Origin: QHXW01 sp963847515
GTDB lineage: Bacteria; Acidobacteriota; Terriglobia; Bryobacterales; Bryobacteraceae
Length of the DNA stretch: 64,000 bases
Assembly (NCBI GenBank): GCA_963847515.1
Contig: CAWKAA010000007.1
Span: 248,001-312,000 of the forward strand
Reading direction: 5' to 3'
The position numbers and the translations under genes are program-made. Positions 44,590-53,194 of this stretch are shown in pieces; positions within the stretch are counted from its first letter, which is position 1, and each line of letters starts with the position of its first letter. The notes below the pieces were generated by a model. It worked only from the letters and a program-made list of their open reading frames with translations. It searched no databases and had not been told where the DNA came from.

Positions 44590-44830
44590 GAGATCCCCCG
44601 ATGTACCACCGAAACGCGACAGGCGAGGGATGGATACGCGGGTGCCTACGCATATGGGAAAACAGAACACACGGTGCGCTATGAAAATGGCGAGAAACAG
44701 CATTGGTGGGCGTTGATCCCGGATACCCATGAGGGGATCTGCTTTACTGGGCGAGCATCCTGTCGCTGCTGGCGCTGCGGTCGGACGCTGATGCTCCGGA
44801 ATACCGGAAACCGGCACGATGTGTTGCATT
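44590..44830 (+). pseudogene. Coding remnant of unknown family
   Basis: The plus strand carries protein-like stretches in two frames: AYGKTEHTVRYENGEKQHWW then, after a frame change near 44735, LLYWASILSLLALRSDADAP. The composition looks genuinely coding, but the gene is short and broken. No family recognised. Together with the kinase scrap it fills the gap 44270-44850, where I see no intact gene. Confidence 0.3.
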
Positions 44831-44850
44831 ATGCGTGCTGCCGGCTCGAT

Positions 44851-45656
44851 TTATCCAAAGCCAAACCAATACCATCTTCTCTTGCTGGGAGGTTGTTCCA
44901 CGGACTCAGGATAGAAGAGCTCACCAAGGATTGCTGCGTGGGGAGCAGTGACAAAGACCGTTTGGGCGCACTTTTCGCCCGAGGTCCTGACGACGTAGTT
45001 GTACGCCTCACTCAGAATGGGCGTGCGGTGTTTGGTATCATGTACGTCACTAGCAACGAAGTGGACGAGGTTCTGTTGGAGCAGTTGGCTGGCAATGTGC
45101 TGGGCCGTCCGGCCGAAGCGTCCTAAAAGAGATTGGGCCGTAATCTGCACGAGGCACCCATTTTCCACCCATGACTGCAGCCGATCAATCTGCGTGCGCA
45201 AAAGGACATTGCGCTCTGGGTGTGTGACCACAGGCGTGAGCCCTGCGGCCTGGAACTGGTCGAAGATCTCGTGCGCAGTATCGGGAATGAACGCGTCGGA
45301 AAATTCCACCAGCAGGTACCGTTTGTTATTGATCGTGTATTTGGCAGGCTTGGCCAGCGCGTCCTGGATGTTTTCCACCGTCAGGTGAAAATCGCAGCCG
45401 CGATGGATGCGCGGAACGGGGCCGGCAGCGGACCTGCAGTTCACCTATTTTGGTGATCGATCAGCTCAGGGTCGAAAGTGAACCGCGCGTTCGCGTGCGG
45501 TGTCGCCACGATATCGGTGGTGCCGGATTCAGCCGCGATCTTCGCCATTGCAACCGCATCCTCAAGCGTTTCCCGGCCATCATCGATTCCCGGCAGAATG
45601 TGGCTATGGACATCTAATGCTACTGCACCGATCGGCAACTGACTGCTCATGATCAT
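44851..45656 (-). pseudogene. CpsB/YwqE-type tyrosine-protein phosphatase, frameshifted
   Basis: The N-part (DVHSHILPGIDDG with the HxH metal ligands, ATPHANARFTFDPELI) stops at 45441. The rest resumes as GPVPRIHRGCDFHLTVENIQ, THPERN and HFVASDVHDTKHR. Two single extra bases, in an A-run near 45451 and near 45434, explain the break; the corrected 804 bases encode 267 aa, normal for this PHP-fold family. These enzymes dephosphorylate BY-kinases in capsule systems, and a BY-kinase closes this cluster at the right edge. Confidence 0.82.
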
Positions 45657-45692
45657 GACAGCCCGCGCCGCCCAGGCGTAGAATCTTAGCAA

Positions 45693-46907
45693 ATGCCACT
45701 GCGGATGCTGGGCGCTGTCGCGGGTGCGCTCTTTTGTTGGGCTTGCTATTGGTCGATTCGCCTGGCGTACGCAGATCATATAGCGAATGACCGCTCTCGG
45801 CCGGCCATCGAGCGTGCGATCCGCCTCGCCCCGGGGAATCCCGAATACTACGTCCGTCTGGCCGAAGCTGACCCCAGCTCGGCCTTAACTGCCATGGAAA
45901 AGGCAGTTGCGCTTGACCCGCTGAACTCCGCGATCTGGATCGATTTCGCACGCATAGCCGAAGAGCACAAAGACTTTCAGCGGGCGGAGAGTTGCCTGCT
46001 CCGCGCGGTAGGGTTGGACCGGACCTTCGCACCTCGATGGTTACTGGCCGAGTATTACTTCCGCAGGCACGATCCATCGGGTTTTTGGCCGGCCGTGCGG
46101 TCGGCCCTCGCCACATCTTATGACGATGTCGCGCCGCTGTTCGATGAATGCTGGCAGCTTACCCAGAACCCCGGGACCATCCTGGCGCAGGCCATCCCCG
46201 ACCGCAACGATGTACTCCGGCAATATCTCAATTACGTGCTCGCAAAGAAGCGTCTGGATCTCGCGGAACCGGTTGCATCAAGGGTGATGGAGCATGCCGG
46301 GCGAGACGACGTGCCAGATCTTCTCTCCTATTGCGATGATCTTCTTGCGAATAATCAGGCGCCGCCCGCCCTGGAAATCTGGAACTCGATGTCAAAAAAA
46401 CGGTTGCTGGATTATCCCGTTCTTATACCGGAAAATGGCGCAAGCATTACCAATGGTGGCTTTGAGAAACCGTTTCTTACAACGGCTTTCGACTGGCGCC
46501 TGGCTCAGTTGCCCGGTGTCTCGGCACGCCGCGGCGGAACCCTTCCCATGCTGCGACTCAGCTTTTCCGGAAAGCAACCCGAGACGTGTGAAATACTGAG
46601 CGAGTTTGTGCCACTGGCTCCGGCGAGAAAATACCGCCTGAGCGTGCGTTATGAAACCGACGAGATCGAGGGCGACACGGGCCTGAGCTGGCGCGTTCTG
46701 GATGTTCGGGATGGGGCCGACCTGCTCGAAGGAACAGGTCAGTTAAAGGGGAAGGAGCGGGTGGAAGGCGAGGAGGACTTGTCTTTCACGACGCCAGCGG
46801 AAACCGAACTGGCGAGAGTCGCACTGATGTATCAGCGGGTTCTTGGGACAGTACGGATTACCGGATCGATTTCGCTCCGCAATGTTAGGCTAACCGTTGC
46901 CGAATGA
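45693..46907 (+). CDS. TPR protein of the exopolysaccharide cluster
   Basis: 404 aa. N-terminal membrane helix (LGAVAGALFCWACYWSI), TPR-like pairs (AIERAIRLAPGNPEYYVRLAEADP, AMEKAVALDPLNSAIW), then a C-terminal beta-sandwich-like domain (ITNGGFEKPFLTTAFDWRL, YRLSVRYETDEIEG). It overlaps the O-antigen ligase gene by 4 bases (ATGA), so the two act together; a scaffold for polymerisation or ligation is plausible. Confidence 0.72.
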   Translation: MPLRMLGAVAGALFCWACYWSIRLAYADHIANDRSRPAIERAIRLAPGNPEYYVRLAEADPSSALTAMEKAVALDPLNSAIWIDFARIAEEHKDFQRAESCLLRAVGLDRTFAPRWLLAEYYFRRHDPSGFWPAVRSALATSYDDVAPLFDECWQLTQNPGTILAQAIPDRNDVLRQYLNYVLAKKRLDLAEPVASRVMEHAGRDDVPDLLSYCDDLLANNQAPPALEIWNSMSKKRLLDYPVLIPENGASITNGGFEKPFLTTAFDWRLAQLPGVSARRGGTLPMLRLSFSGKQPETCEILSEFVPLAPARKYRLSVRYETDEIEGDTGLSWRVLDVRDGADLLEGTGQLKGKERVEGEEDLSFTTPAETELARVALMYQRVLGTVRITGSISLRNVRLTVAE

Positions 46908-48145
46908 GCATCCCCACACTCCGCCAGCCCCCACCGCGATTCGTCGCCGATTCCGCAGTGGCGCTCGCCGCAGTCCTATTCGCGTCTATTCTGACAATCT
47001 GGGTGACGGAGCGTTGGAGTGTGAGTTTGCTGAAGGCAGGGGTGCTTGGGCTGGCCGCGGTCTGGTCAGGCCTTATGGTAATCAGGCCTTATCGGGTCCA
47101 AGGCAGTTTTGCGCTCCTTTCATTGGCGGGGGCCGTGTCGATCGGCCTGGTGCAGCTACTGGCGGGTCACACGGTCAATCGGTGGGAAACGTGGAATGCG
47201 GTGCTTCTGTGGACGGTATACCTCGCGGCGTTCTTCCTGGGTCTGCAAATCTGTTCTTCGCCCAGGCTGGCGATCAGCTTCCGGCGCGCGCTACTCTATT
47301 TTGCGTTCGGGTTAAGCATACTCTCCGTGTTACAGTTTTTTACTTCGCCCGGCAAAGTCTACTGGCTGTTCGATTCCGGATATCAGGATGCAGTCCTTGG
47401 GCCATTCGTGAGCCGCGATCACTATGCCGCTTTCATTGAGCTTGTTTTCCCGATCGCTCTGTTTGAGGCGCTGACCGACCGTCGAAGAACACTCCTCAAT
47501 ACCGCCATCGCGGGGACGATGTTTGCCTCGGTGATTGCAGGCGCGTCCCGGGCGGGAGCCGTCCTTCTGGTGCTTGAAGCTTTTGCCGTCCTGCTGCTGG
47601 CGATGTTTCATGGTCTCGGCGTCCGAAAACTACGACCGGCTTTCCTCTCACTTTTGCTCTTCACTCTGGCCTTTGGAAGCGTAGTGGGGTGGACGAAGCT
47701 TTGGCAGCGATTTCAGGATCCCAATCCTTACAAATATCGCAGGGAAATGCTGCAATCCAGCATCGCGATGGCTAGCGAAAAGCCGTGGACCGGATTTGGC
47801 CTTGGAAGCTTTGAGAACGTTTACCGAGCTTACGCCCTGTTCGATGAGGGAAGTACCGTCAACCACGCCCATAATGACTGGGCAGAGTGGGCTGCCGAAG
47901 GAGGTGTGCCTTTCGTCGCGCTCCTTCTGTTACTTGCGACGTGGAGCGTTCCACAAGCCGCAAGGACCATCTGGGGTCTGGGGGTGGTATCCGTCTTCCT
48001 TCACAGCCTGGTGGATTTCAATCTGCAACTGCCCGCTCTTGCGGCCTGGACATTCGTTCTGCTCGGAGCTGTTTGCGCGGAAGCAAACTCCCGCACACGC
48101 TCAAAACAACATAAAGAGAAGCCGGCCTTTATTCGCCTCGGCTGA
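46904..48145 (+). CDS. O-antigen ligase / polymerase family membrane protein
   Basis: 413 aa with about 11-12 helices. The large outer loop region ends in VNHAHNDWAEWAAEGG, the signature of the Wzy_C/WaaL family (H-N-D-x-x-E-x-x-x-E-G). It probably polymerises or transfers the lipid-linked glycan. Translationally coupled to the TPR gene upstream and convergent with the Lys-Asp-repeat gene, overlapping it by 17 bases. Confidence 0.85.
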   Translation: MSIPTLRQPPPRFVADSAVALAAVLFASILTIWVTERWSVSLLKAGVLGLAAVWSGLMVIRPYRVQGSFALLSLAGAVSIGLVQLLAGHTVNRWETWNAVLLWTVYLAAFFLGLQICSSPRLAISFRRALLYFAFGLSILSVLQFFTSPGKVYWLFDSGYQDAVLGPFVSRDHYAAFIELVFPIALFEALTDRRRTLLNTAIAGTMFASVIAGASRAGAVLLVLEAFAVLLLAMFHGLGVRKLRPAFLSLLLFTLAFGSVVGWTKLWQRFQDPNPYKYRREMLQSSIAMASEKPWTGFGLGSFENVYRAYALFDEGSTVNHAHNDWAEWAAEGGVPFVALLLLLATWSVPQAARTIWGLGVVSVFLHSLVDFNLQLPALAAWTFVLLGAVCAEANSRTRSKQHKEKPAFIRLG

Positions 48146-48518
48146 TCTTTTTTTGTCTGCAGACGCAGACCGCGTCATCGCCGGGCCCCTCTTCGACGCA
48201 TGTGCCTTTTTTCCCATTCACAATGCACTCGCCCGGCACACAGTGTTTCTTTTTGTCCTTGTCCTTATCATCCCTATCCCTATCCTTATCCTTATCCTTA
48301 TCCTTATCCTTATCCTTGTCCTGATCATTATCCGGTTCGAACTTACAAGTGCCACTGGGAACGAAACCGGCTGCCTGCAGAACGCCTGGGAAGCCACTCA
48401 GTTTCTCGCAGGCACCGCTGTAGATTCCTATGGTCCTGAGCACAGCGGCAACGCCGCCGGCGAGGCCCCAGGAAAATAGACCGATCATGCAAACCAAAAT
48501 AGTTCTTCGTATTTTCAT
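48129..48518 (-). CDS. Secreted protein with Lys-Asp repeat linker and Cys-rich tail
   Basis: 129 aa. Signal peptide (TILVCMIGLFSWGLAGGVAAV), a Cys-containing middle, then an uninterrupted Asp-Lys/Asp-Arg run of about 25 residues made by GATAAG-type hexamers near 48262-48325. The C-terminal domain has six Cys (HCVPGECIVNGKKGTC, VCVCRQ), probably disulphide-bonded. Slippage could change the linker length in steps of two residues without breaking the frame. Function unknown; an extracellular ion-binding role is possible. Confidence 0.65.
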   Translation of the reverse strand: MKIRRTILVCMIGLFSWGLAGGVAAVLRTIGIYSGACEKLSGFPGVLQAAGFVPSGTCKFEPDNDQDKDKDKDKDKDKDRDRDDKDKDKKKHCVPGECIVNGKKGTCVEEGPGDDAVCVCRQKKISRGE

Positions 48519-48561
48519 TTCTTACCGTCCTTTGCCGGCAGTACTTGTTGGTTTAGCGCTT

Positions 48562-48580
48562 CAGGCTAGGCTGGAGCCTG
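48562..48580. repeat. REP-like hairpin
   Basis: CAGGCT AGGCTGG AGCCTG, an inverted repeat related to the one at 62711-62727. Confidence 0.45.
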
Positions 48581-48631
48581 CCCGTTTCTACGTTGTTTGG
48601 ATCTTAATGGAATGTACTCCGGCAAGTGCGA

Positions 48632-50608
48632 TTACTGGCCGGCGGCAACGGCCCGGGCCGGGGTTGCGCTTCGACGCAAAGTCATGGGCTGGTCTGCGCT
48701 GGTGCTAGGCGGAGCTTCCGGCTTGAACAACGTGCGCAGAACGTGCGTGCTGGGATTGTAGTCTGGCACGATTTCCTTGAGTTCCAGGACTAATCGGCGG
48801 GCGTCGCGCTCCTCGCAGCAGCGGCGGAGGACTTCGAGGTGGCCTAGGATGCCGTCATGGGGAAGACCGTTCCCGGCAAAGATTTTGATCTTCTCGTGGT
48901 AGGTCGGGAGCGTTTCTTCTTCAAGCGAGCTCAATTCCTCGTAGAGTTTTTCACCCGGGCGAACTCCGGTGAACTCAATGCGGATGTCCTGATCGGGTCG
49001 AAGTCCGGACAACAGGATCAAATTTCGAGCCAGTTCGACGATGCGTACAGGCTGACCCATATCGAGCACGAAGATTTCTCCTCCGTGCCCCATGGTAGAA
49101 GCCTGGAGAACCAACTGGCTGGCTTCAGGAATACTCATAAAATAGCGGCGCATCTCGGGGTGAGTCACAGTGACCGGTCCCCCGCGGGAAATCTGGCTTT
49201 TGAAAAGCGGGATCACACTGCCGTTACTGCCAAGGACGTTGCCGAAACGAACAGAGACGTAGCGTGTGCGGCCATTCTGGAGAGAATTAATGAGAAGCTC
49301 CGCTAGGCGCTTCGTCAGACCCATTATGTTAGCGGGGCGCACAGCTTTGTCCGAAGAGACCATCACCAAATCGCAGACGCCATGGCGGTCGGCGGCGAGA
49401 GCGACGTTGTGGGTGCCGAATATGTTATTTTCGACTGCTTCGAACAGGTGGGCTTCCATCATGGGGACGTGCTTGTAGGCGGCAGCGTGGTAGAGAATGG
49501 AGGGCGCGTACCGCTCGAACACCTCATCGAGGCGCTGTGGATCGCGGACGCTACCGATTTCAGGATGAAACGGGACGCCTGGAAAGGACTCGCGCATTTC
49601 GCGCTCGAGATAAAAGAGCGCAGTTTCGGCGATTTCGAATCCTATGATGGCTCGGGGTTGAAAATGGGCGATCTGCCGGCAAAGCTCAGAACCGATGGAG
49701 CCGGCAGCGCCGGTAACGAGAACCACCTTGTCTTCGATACGTGCACGGATCCGCGTTTCGTCGAGCTTGACGGGATTGCGCCCGAGGAGGTCATCGATTG
49801 CGACCTCTCGGATCTGGCCCGCCAGTGTACATCCTTCGATTACCTCGGCCATGCTCGGAACTGTCTTGCACGGCACTCCGGCCTGGTGGCAGCGCTGAAG
49901 TACTGTCTGCCTCTCGGCAGCGGTGGCTGACGGAGTAGCTATGAGTATGTGCTCCACCGTGTGCTTCGCGATAACCCGCGCCAGATCCGCTCCCGAGCCG
50001 AGCACGGGTAGCCCCTGAATCAGTAAGCCGCGTTTGACCGGGTCGTCGTCAATAAATCCAATTGCGGTGAATCCGAGCTTGGGGTTGCATCGGCTCTCGC
50101 GAAGCAGCATAACGCCGGCGGCGCCGGCTCCGTAGATGACGGTCAACTTCCCTGGCTTCAATTCACCTCGGGTAGCGGCTTCCACCACCATACGAGCCAG
50201 GATTCGGACGCCCGCGGTAGCCAGCAAGCAGAATACCAAGTCAAGGACGAAGATCGACCGCGGGAACCCCGGCGGTGCGACCAGCCAGATAACCGGGATA
50301 CTAACAACAGATCCGATCAGGTTGGCATATGCGATACGCGCGAGATCGGGAAGAGAAACGAATCTCCACCATCCCCGGTCTAGGCGATAGAGGTGAAAGA
50401 CCATCAGCTTCACCACTACCCAGACGATTATGGCGACTTGGAGATAAGCAATGTGCTTCAGCGGGATGCTGAATTCAAACCGCAGGAGGAACGCAGCAAA
50501 CCCGGACAAACCGAATATCGCTAGATGGACAACTCGTTTCCACAGGCCGAGGCTCTTGACGAACTGGCGGAGCTTGAACCACAAGGAATTTGGGGCGTTG
50601 GGAGCCAT
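48632..50608 (-). CDS. CapD/WbpM-type nucleotide-sugar 4,6-dehydratase (membrane-bound)
   Basis: 658 aa. Four N-terminal helices, then two Rossmann folds: VIYGAGAAGVMLLRES and VTGAAGSIGSELCRQ. Catalytic region SSDKAV...NIMGLTKRLAE has Met in place of the usual SDR Tyr, as in WbpM/PglF. It makes UDP-4-keto-6-deoxy sugars (from UDP-GlcNAc), the natural substrate for the DegT aminotransferases further upstream. It follows the sugar transferase gene with 32 bases between. Confidence 0.92.
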   Translation of the reverse strand: MAPNAPNSLWFKLRQFVKSLGLWKRVVHLAIFGLSGFAAFLLRFEFSIPLKHIAYLQVAIIVWVVVKLMVFHLYRLDRGWWRFVSLPDLARIAYANLIGSVVSIPVIWLVAPPGFPRSIFVLDLVFCLLATAGVRILARMVVEAATRGELKPGKLTVIYGAGAAGVMLLRESRCNPKLGFTAIGFIDDDPVKRGLLIQGLPVLGSGADLARVIAKHTVEHILIATPSATAAERQTVLQRCHQAGVPCKTVPSMAEVIEGCTLAGQIREVAIDDLLGRNPVKLDETRIRARIEDKVVLVTGAAGSIGSELCRQIAHFQPRAIIGFEIAETALFYLEREMRESFPGVPFHPEIGSVRDPQRLDEVFERYAPSILYHAAAYKHVPMMEAHLFEAVENNIFGTHNVALAADRHGVCDLVMVSSDKAVRPANIMGLTKRLAELLINSLQNGRTRYVSVRFGNVLGSNGSVIPLFKSQISRGGPVTVTHPEMRRYFMSIPEASQLVLQASTMGHGGEIFVLDMGQPVRIVELARNLILLSGLRPDQDIRIEFTGVRPGEKLYEELSSLEEETLPTYHEKIKIFAGNGLPHDGILGHLEVLRRCCEERDARRLVLELKEIVPDYNPSTHVLRTLFKPEAPPSTSADQPMTLRRSATPARAVAAGQ

Positions 50609-50640
50609 AGATTATCTTGGAAGCAGGAAATGTAGAACTC

Positions 50641-51390
50641 TCAGTGCTGAGTCATTAATTCGGGGACTAAGCTACGTACAATTTCGGATGCACCCGGCGG
50701 AGGGTAAGCGAGAAGGGGTTCCTCCCGGCGGGCCATCCGGCCAAGTAGTTCATCGGCTCCCCAGTCGTGCAGGATCTTTTGCACGCCGTTCAGGGCCGCC
50801 TGCCGGTCTATCATGCCGATCGCGGTAAGGAACATCAGGCGAAGGTCCACCCAGAAATTGCGCCGATGGATGTAGAGGAGCGAGAGCCGGCTTTTCCATG
50901 GCCGAATGATCTGGTTATACAGGAGATCCGGATCGTCGCTGCCCTTAAGAATTTCTCCTTCATCTGCGAAGACAATGGAAGCGGGATCGGTGATTCCAGG
51001 ACGCACGGACAGGAGCCGCCTCTCTTCGGACGTATACAGATCGGCATCGGCCTTGACCTGCGGCCGCGGGCCGACCAAGCTCATGTCCCCTTGCAGCACG
51101 TTCCACAACTGCACAACTTCATCGACCTTGTACGCGCGGACGAACCGGCCTATAGGAGTTATGCGGCGATCATTACCGGCAGTGGAATTCACCCCGCTCT
51201 TGTCCGCGTTTATAATCATGGAGCGGAACTTCACCATGCGGAAGGCGCCGCCGCCGCGCGCCATGCGCAGCGGAACGTAGAACGGCGAGGCGAAATCCTG
51301 CAGCCAGATGCCAACCGCGATCGCCGCAAGAAAGGGCGATGCGATCGCCAGGCCCACCAATGCCACCGAAAGATCAAAAGCGCGTTTCAT
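50641..51390 (-). CDS. Undecaprenyl-phosphate sugar-1-phosphate transferase
   Basis: 249 aa. PglC/WcaJ core without the extra N-terminal helices: MKRAFDLSVALVGLAIASPF, FRMVKFRSM, VDEVVQLWNVLQGDMSLVGPRP and VRPGITDPASI. It puts the first sugar phosphate on undecaprenyl phosphate and so starts the repeat unit. The C-terminal 70 residues extend beyond the minimal enzyme. It overlaps the transketolase C-half gene by 4 bases. Confidence 0.92.
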   Translation of the reverse strand: MKRAFDLSVALVGLAIASPFLAAIAVGIWLQDFASPFYVPLRMARGGGAFRMVKFRSMIINADKSGVNSTAGNDRRITPIGRFVRAYKVDEVVQLWNVLQGDMSLVGPRPQVKADADLYTSEERRLLSVRPGITDPASIVFADEGEILKGSDDPDLLYNQIIRPWKSRLSLLYIHRRNFWVDLRLMFLTAIGMIDRQAALNGVQKILHDWGADELLGRMARREEPLLAYPPPGASEIVRSLVPELMTQH

Positions 51391-52343
51391 ACAGCCCCTA
51401 CCATCACGCGCTCCACACCGGCGCTACACAACCGGCCCGAAACCGCGCGGGCAATGGAGTGCGCGTCCAGGCCATAGACTTGGCGGAGATACTGCTGGCT
51501 TCCCACGACGGATGAGAAACCCGTGCGTAAGCCGATGCGCAGAAAACATCGCGGAACAGCGCCGCTCTCCAGAAGAGTCTCGGCGACGGCGCCGCCGAGG
51601 CCCCCTTCCACGGTATGTTCCTCAATGGTCACGATGCCCATGGTTTCGCGAGCAGCGGTAGAAAGGGTCTCGACGTCGAGGGGCTTGATGGTATGCACGC
51701 TCAGGATGCGGCAGGAGAATCCCTCGCCTTCCAGGATGCTGGCCGTGTGGATTGCCTCGCCTAGAATACCTCCGGTAGCCACGAGCGTGACGTCCGATCC
51801 ATCGCGAATCATGCGGGCCTTTCCAAGCAGGAACTGCTCTCCATTGCGAACGGTCTCAGGCGCAGCGGACTTATCAAGCCTGAGCAGAGCTGGCCCAGGC
51901 CGCGCTGCAATCGCCTTCGTTGCCTCGCATGCCTCCCAGAGGTCGCAGGGGGAGACGACGGTCATGTTTGGAAGCGCGCGCATGATGGAAATATCTTCGG
52001 TGGCATGGTGCGAAATCCCGAGCGGCCCGTAGCTCATCCCGCAGCCGACGGAAACAATCTTGACGTTTGCGTTGTGGTAACAGGCATCGTTGCGGATCTG
52101 CTCCAGGCAGCGCAAGGTCGGGAAATTGGCGATCGAGTAAGTGAACACAGTCCGGCCTTCGAGCGCCATGCCTGTAGCGAGCCCGGCAAGATTCTGCTCG
52201 GCAACGCCGACGTTGAGGTATTGTCTGGGGAAACGCGCCGCAAAGTCAGTGAGGACTCCGAACCCCAGATCACCGGTCAGTAACATGATGTTCGGATCGG
52301 CCGCAGCAAGCTCGGTCAAGGCCCTTACGAAGCAATCCCTCAT
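51387..52343 (-). CDS. Transketolase, C-terminal subunit
   Basis: 318 aa. Pyrimidine-binding part of a split transketolase: LTGDLGFGVL, NVGVAEQNLAGLATGMA with the catalytic Glu, HHATEDISIMRA; then a C-terminal domain. It pairs with the N-half, whose gene overlaps by 4 bases. Split transketolases inside sugar clusters usually serve a special pathway and not the pentose phosphate cycle. Confidence 0.9.
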   Translation of the reverse strand: MRDCFVRALTELAAADPNIMLLTGDLGFGVLTDFAARFPRQYLNVGVAEQNLAGLATGMALEGRTVFTYSIANFPTLRCLEQIRNDACYHNANVKIVSVGCGMSYGPLGISHHATEDISIMRALPNMTVVSPCDLWEACEATKAIAARPGPALLRLDKSAAPETVRNGEQFLLGKARMIRDGSDVTLVATGGILGEAIHTASILEGEGFSCRILSVHTIKPLDVETLSTAARETMGIVTIEEHTVEGGLGGAVAETLLESGAVPRCFLRIGLRTGFSSVVGSQQYLRQVYGLDAHSIARAVSGRLCSAGVERVMVGAV

Positions 52344-53170
52344 GGTTTGGTCTCCAGTTCTGCTAACGCGGCGTCAAACTCGGCGCCACGCGCGACGCGG
52401 TAATGCCACAGAACGGTGTTCTCCATAAAGGACACCCCCTTACCTTTCACGGTGTGCGCCAGCAAACAACTCGGCTTTCCAATGCTGAAGGGGACAGACC
52501 TGAGAGCGTCAGCCAATGCCTCGTGGTTGTGGCCATCGACGTCTTTAACGGCCCAGCCGAAGCTCGACCATTTCTGCGCAAACGGTTCCAGGCCAATTGT
52601 TTCGGACACGGGCGCGAGGCTCTGGATCTTGTTATAGTCCACGATCGTTACAAGACGGTCGAGCTGGTGATGGGCCGCGAAGAGACTGGCTTCCCAGGTG
52701 GAGCCTTCATCGCATTCGCCGTCACTTAAAAGAGCGAAGACCCGGTGCCGAAGCCCATCCAGCTTCGCCGCGTACGCCATGCCGGCAGCCAACGCCAACC
52801 CGTGGCCGAGAGACCCTGTCGAGACCTCCACGCCAGGAACGCCCTTATGCGACACATGACCACAAAGGTCCGAGCCATCCATGTAGTGCGTCTCGAGCTT
52901 CCCAACAGGGAAGAATCCGCACTCAGCCAAGACGGCATAGAGTGCGCTGCCCGCATGCCCTTTGCTGAGGACAAAGCGATCACGTAGCGGCCACGAAGGG
53001 TTGAGTGGATCTACGTTGAGCACGCGGCTGTAAAGCACAGCCAGAATATCGGCACAGGAAAACGCTGCGCCAACGTGGGACCCGCCGCTTTTGCTGGTCA
53101 TGCGCAGCGCGTGCAGGCGGATGCGTTTTGCAAGGTCGGGTGTGGTCAAGTTTGGAATGTGAAGTGACAT
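52340..53170 (-). CDS. Transketolase, N-terminal subunit
   Basis: 276 aa. Thiamine diphosphate and Mg site in LLSDGECDEGSTWEA...VDYNK; FVLSKGHAGSALYAVL and TGSLGHGLALAAGMA are typical. With the C-half it forms an active TPP enzyme moving two-carbon units. It lies between the aminotransferase and sugar transferase genes on the same strand, so a role in making an unusual sugar or amino-sugar precursor is likely. Confidence 0.9.
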   Translation of the reverse strand: MSLHIPNLTTPDLAKRIRLHALRMTSKSGGSHVGAAFSCADILAVLYSRVLNVDPLNPSWPLRDRFVLSKGHAGSALYAVLAECGFFPVGKLETHYMDGSDLCGHVSHKGVPGVEVSTGSLGHGLALAAGMAYAAKLDGLRHRVFALLSDGECDEGSTWEASLFAAHHQLDRLVTIVDYNKIQSLAPVSETIGLEPFAQKWSSFGWAVKDVDGHNHEALADALRSVPFSIGKPSCLLAHTVKGKGVSFMENTVLWHYRVARGAEFDAALAELETKP

Positions 53171-53194
53171 CAGTAAGCCGAAGCAGTTGTAAGT

